From an uncultured Oscillospiraceae bacterium (GTDB lineage: Bacteria > Bacillota > Clostridia > Oscillospirales > Oscillospiraceae): a stretch of 5,699 nt of DNA. The stretch covers positions 1 to 5,699 of the forward strand of contig CAKUKL010000113.1 of assembly GCA_934662925.1 (NCBI GenBank), given 5' to 3'. The first letter of the stretch is position 1; each line of letters begins with the position of its first letter. This document shows, one piece after another, positions 5,598 through 5,699 of this stretch. Under the pieces are notes generated by a model. That model was not told the DNA's origin and ran no database searches. It saw only the letters and a list, made by a program, of their open reading frames with translations. A program made the translations under genes and the position numbers.

Positions 5598-5699
5598 ATG
5601 CGTAAAAATGAAGGTACGGCGGTTCCGGTCACGATGATGACAGGTTCGCTTCTGGGCGGCGCGCTGGCCGCGGCAATTACGATGGCGCTGCTGCTGATC
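5598..5699 (+). CDS. Small membrane protein, N-terminal fragment (YrzE/TIGR04086-like by position)
   Basis: An open frame begins at ATG 5598 and continues off the right edge; 34 codons are visible. The product starts with a charged/polar stretch (MRKNEGTAVPV) and then a hydrophobic, Gly/Ala-rich segment (from about residue 15, GSLLGGALAAAITMALLLI) that looks like the first transmembrane helix. In many Firmicutes a short integral membrane protein of the YrzE/TIGR04086 type follows yajC, and this start is compatible with that, but 34 residues cannot prove it. The ATG follows the terminator T-run directly. In-frame ATGs at 5634 and 5637 are alternatives but lack a clear ribosome site. The frame is chosen for its hydrophobic pattern and GC-rich third positions. 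Confidence 0.55.
   Translation, partial: MRKNEGTAVPVTMMTGSLLGGALAAAITMALLLI

Overview
The window looks like a stretch of chromosome from a GC-rich, probably spore-forming Clostridia member, most likely in or near the Oscillospiraceae. This is inferred from four things: an archaeal/fungal-type aspartate-semialdehyde dehydrogenase, a SpoIID/LytB protein heading a queA-tgt-yajC run, strong GGAGG ribosome binding sites, and sigma-A-like promoters in AT-rich gaps. No mobile element, CRISPR array, tRNA or rRNA gene was seen.

Left part (1-1247, minus strand): the start of dapA runs off the left edge and is preceded 23 bp upstream by a complete asd. They make successive steps of the diaminopimelate/lysine pathway (aspartyl phosphate to aspartate semialdehyde to hydroxy-tetrahydrodipicolinate), feeding peptidoglycan and lysine synthesis. 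They probably form one transcript from a near-consensus promoter at 1392-1420.

Middle gap (1248-1459): a compact divergent control region. The asd promoter and the promoter of the rightward operon lie on opposite strands and fire toward each other, so the two RNAs should overlap at their 5' ends by about 45 nt. The gap also holds a 12-bp palindrome inside the asd promoter, a 9-bp direct repeat, and small inverted repeats in the asd leader. No lysine riboswitch was recognised.

Right part (1460-5699, plus strand): a secreted SpoIID/LytB-type peptidoglycan lytic transglycosylase, then queA (overlapping it by 1 nt) and tgt (12 bp later), forming a coupled operon. Tgt and QueA catalyse consecutive steps of queuosine modification of tRNA. 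yajC (Sec translocase accessory subunit) follows with its own promoter and ends at a very strong intrinsic terminator. The T-run of that terminator abuts the ATG of a further gene, truncated by the right edge, encoding a small membrane protein (YrzE/TIGR04086-like by position). The 3' arm of the terminator carries the only good ribosome binding site for that gene, the most unusual arrangement here.

Overall this is a conserved housekeeping region. I found no convincing undescribed system. The points worth a second look are regulatory: the face-to-face promoters, the palindrome, the asd leader, and the terminator/ribosome-site overlap.
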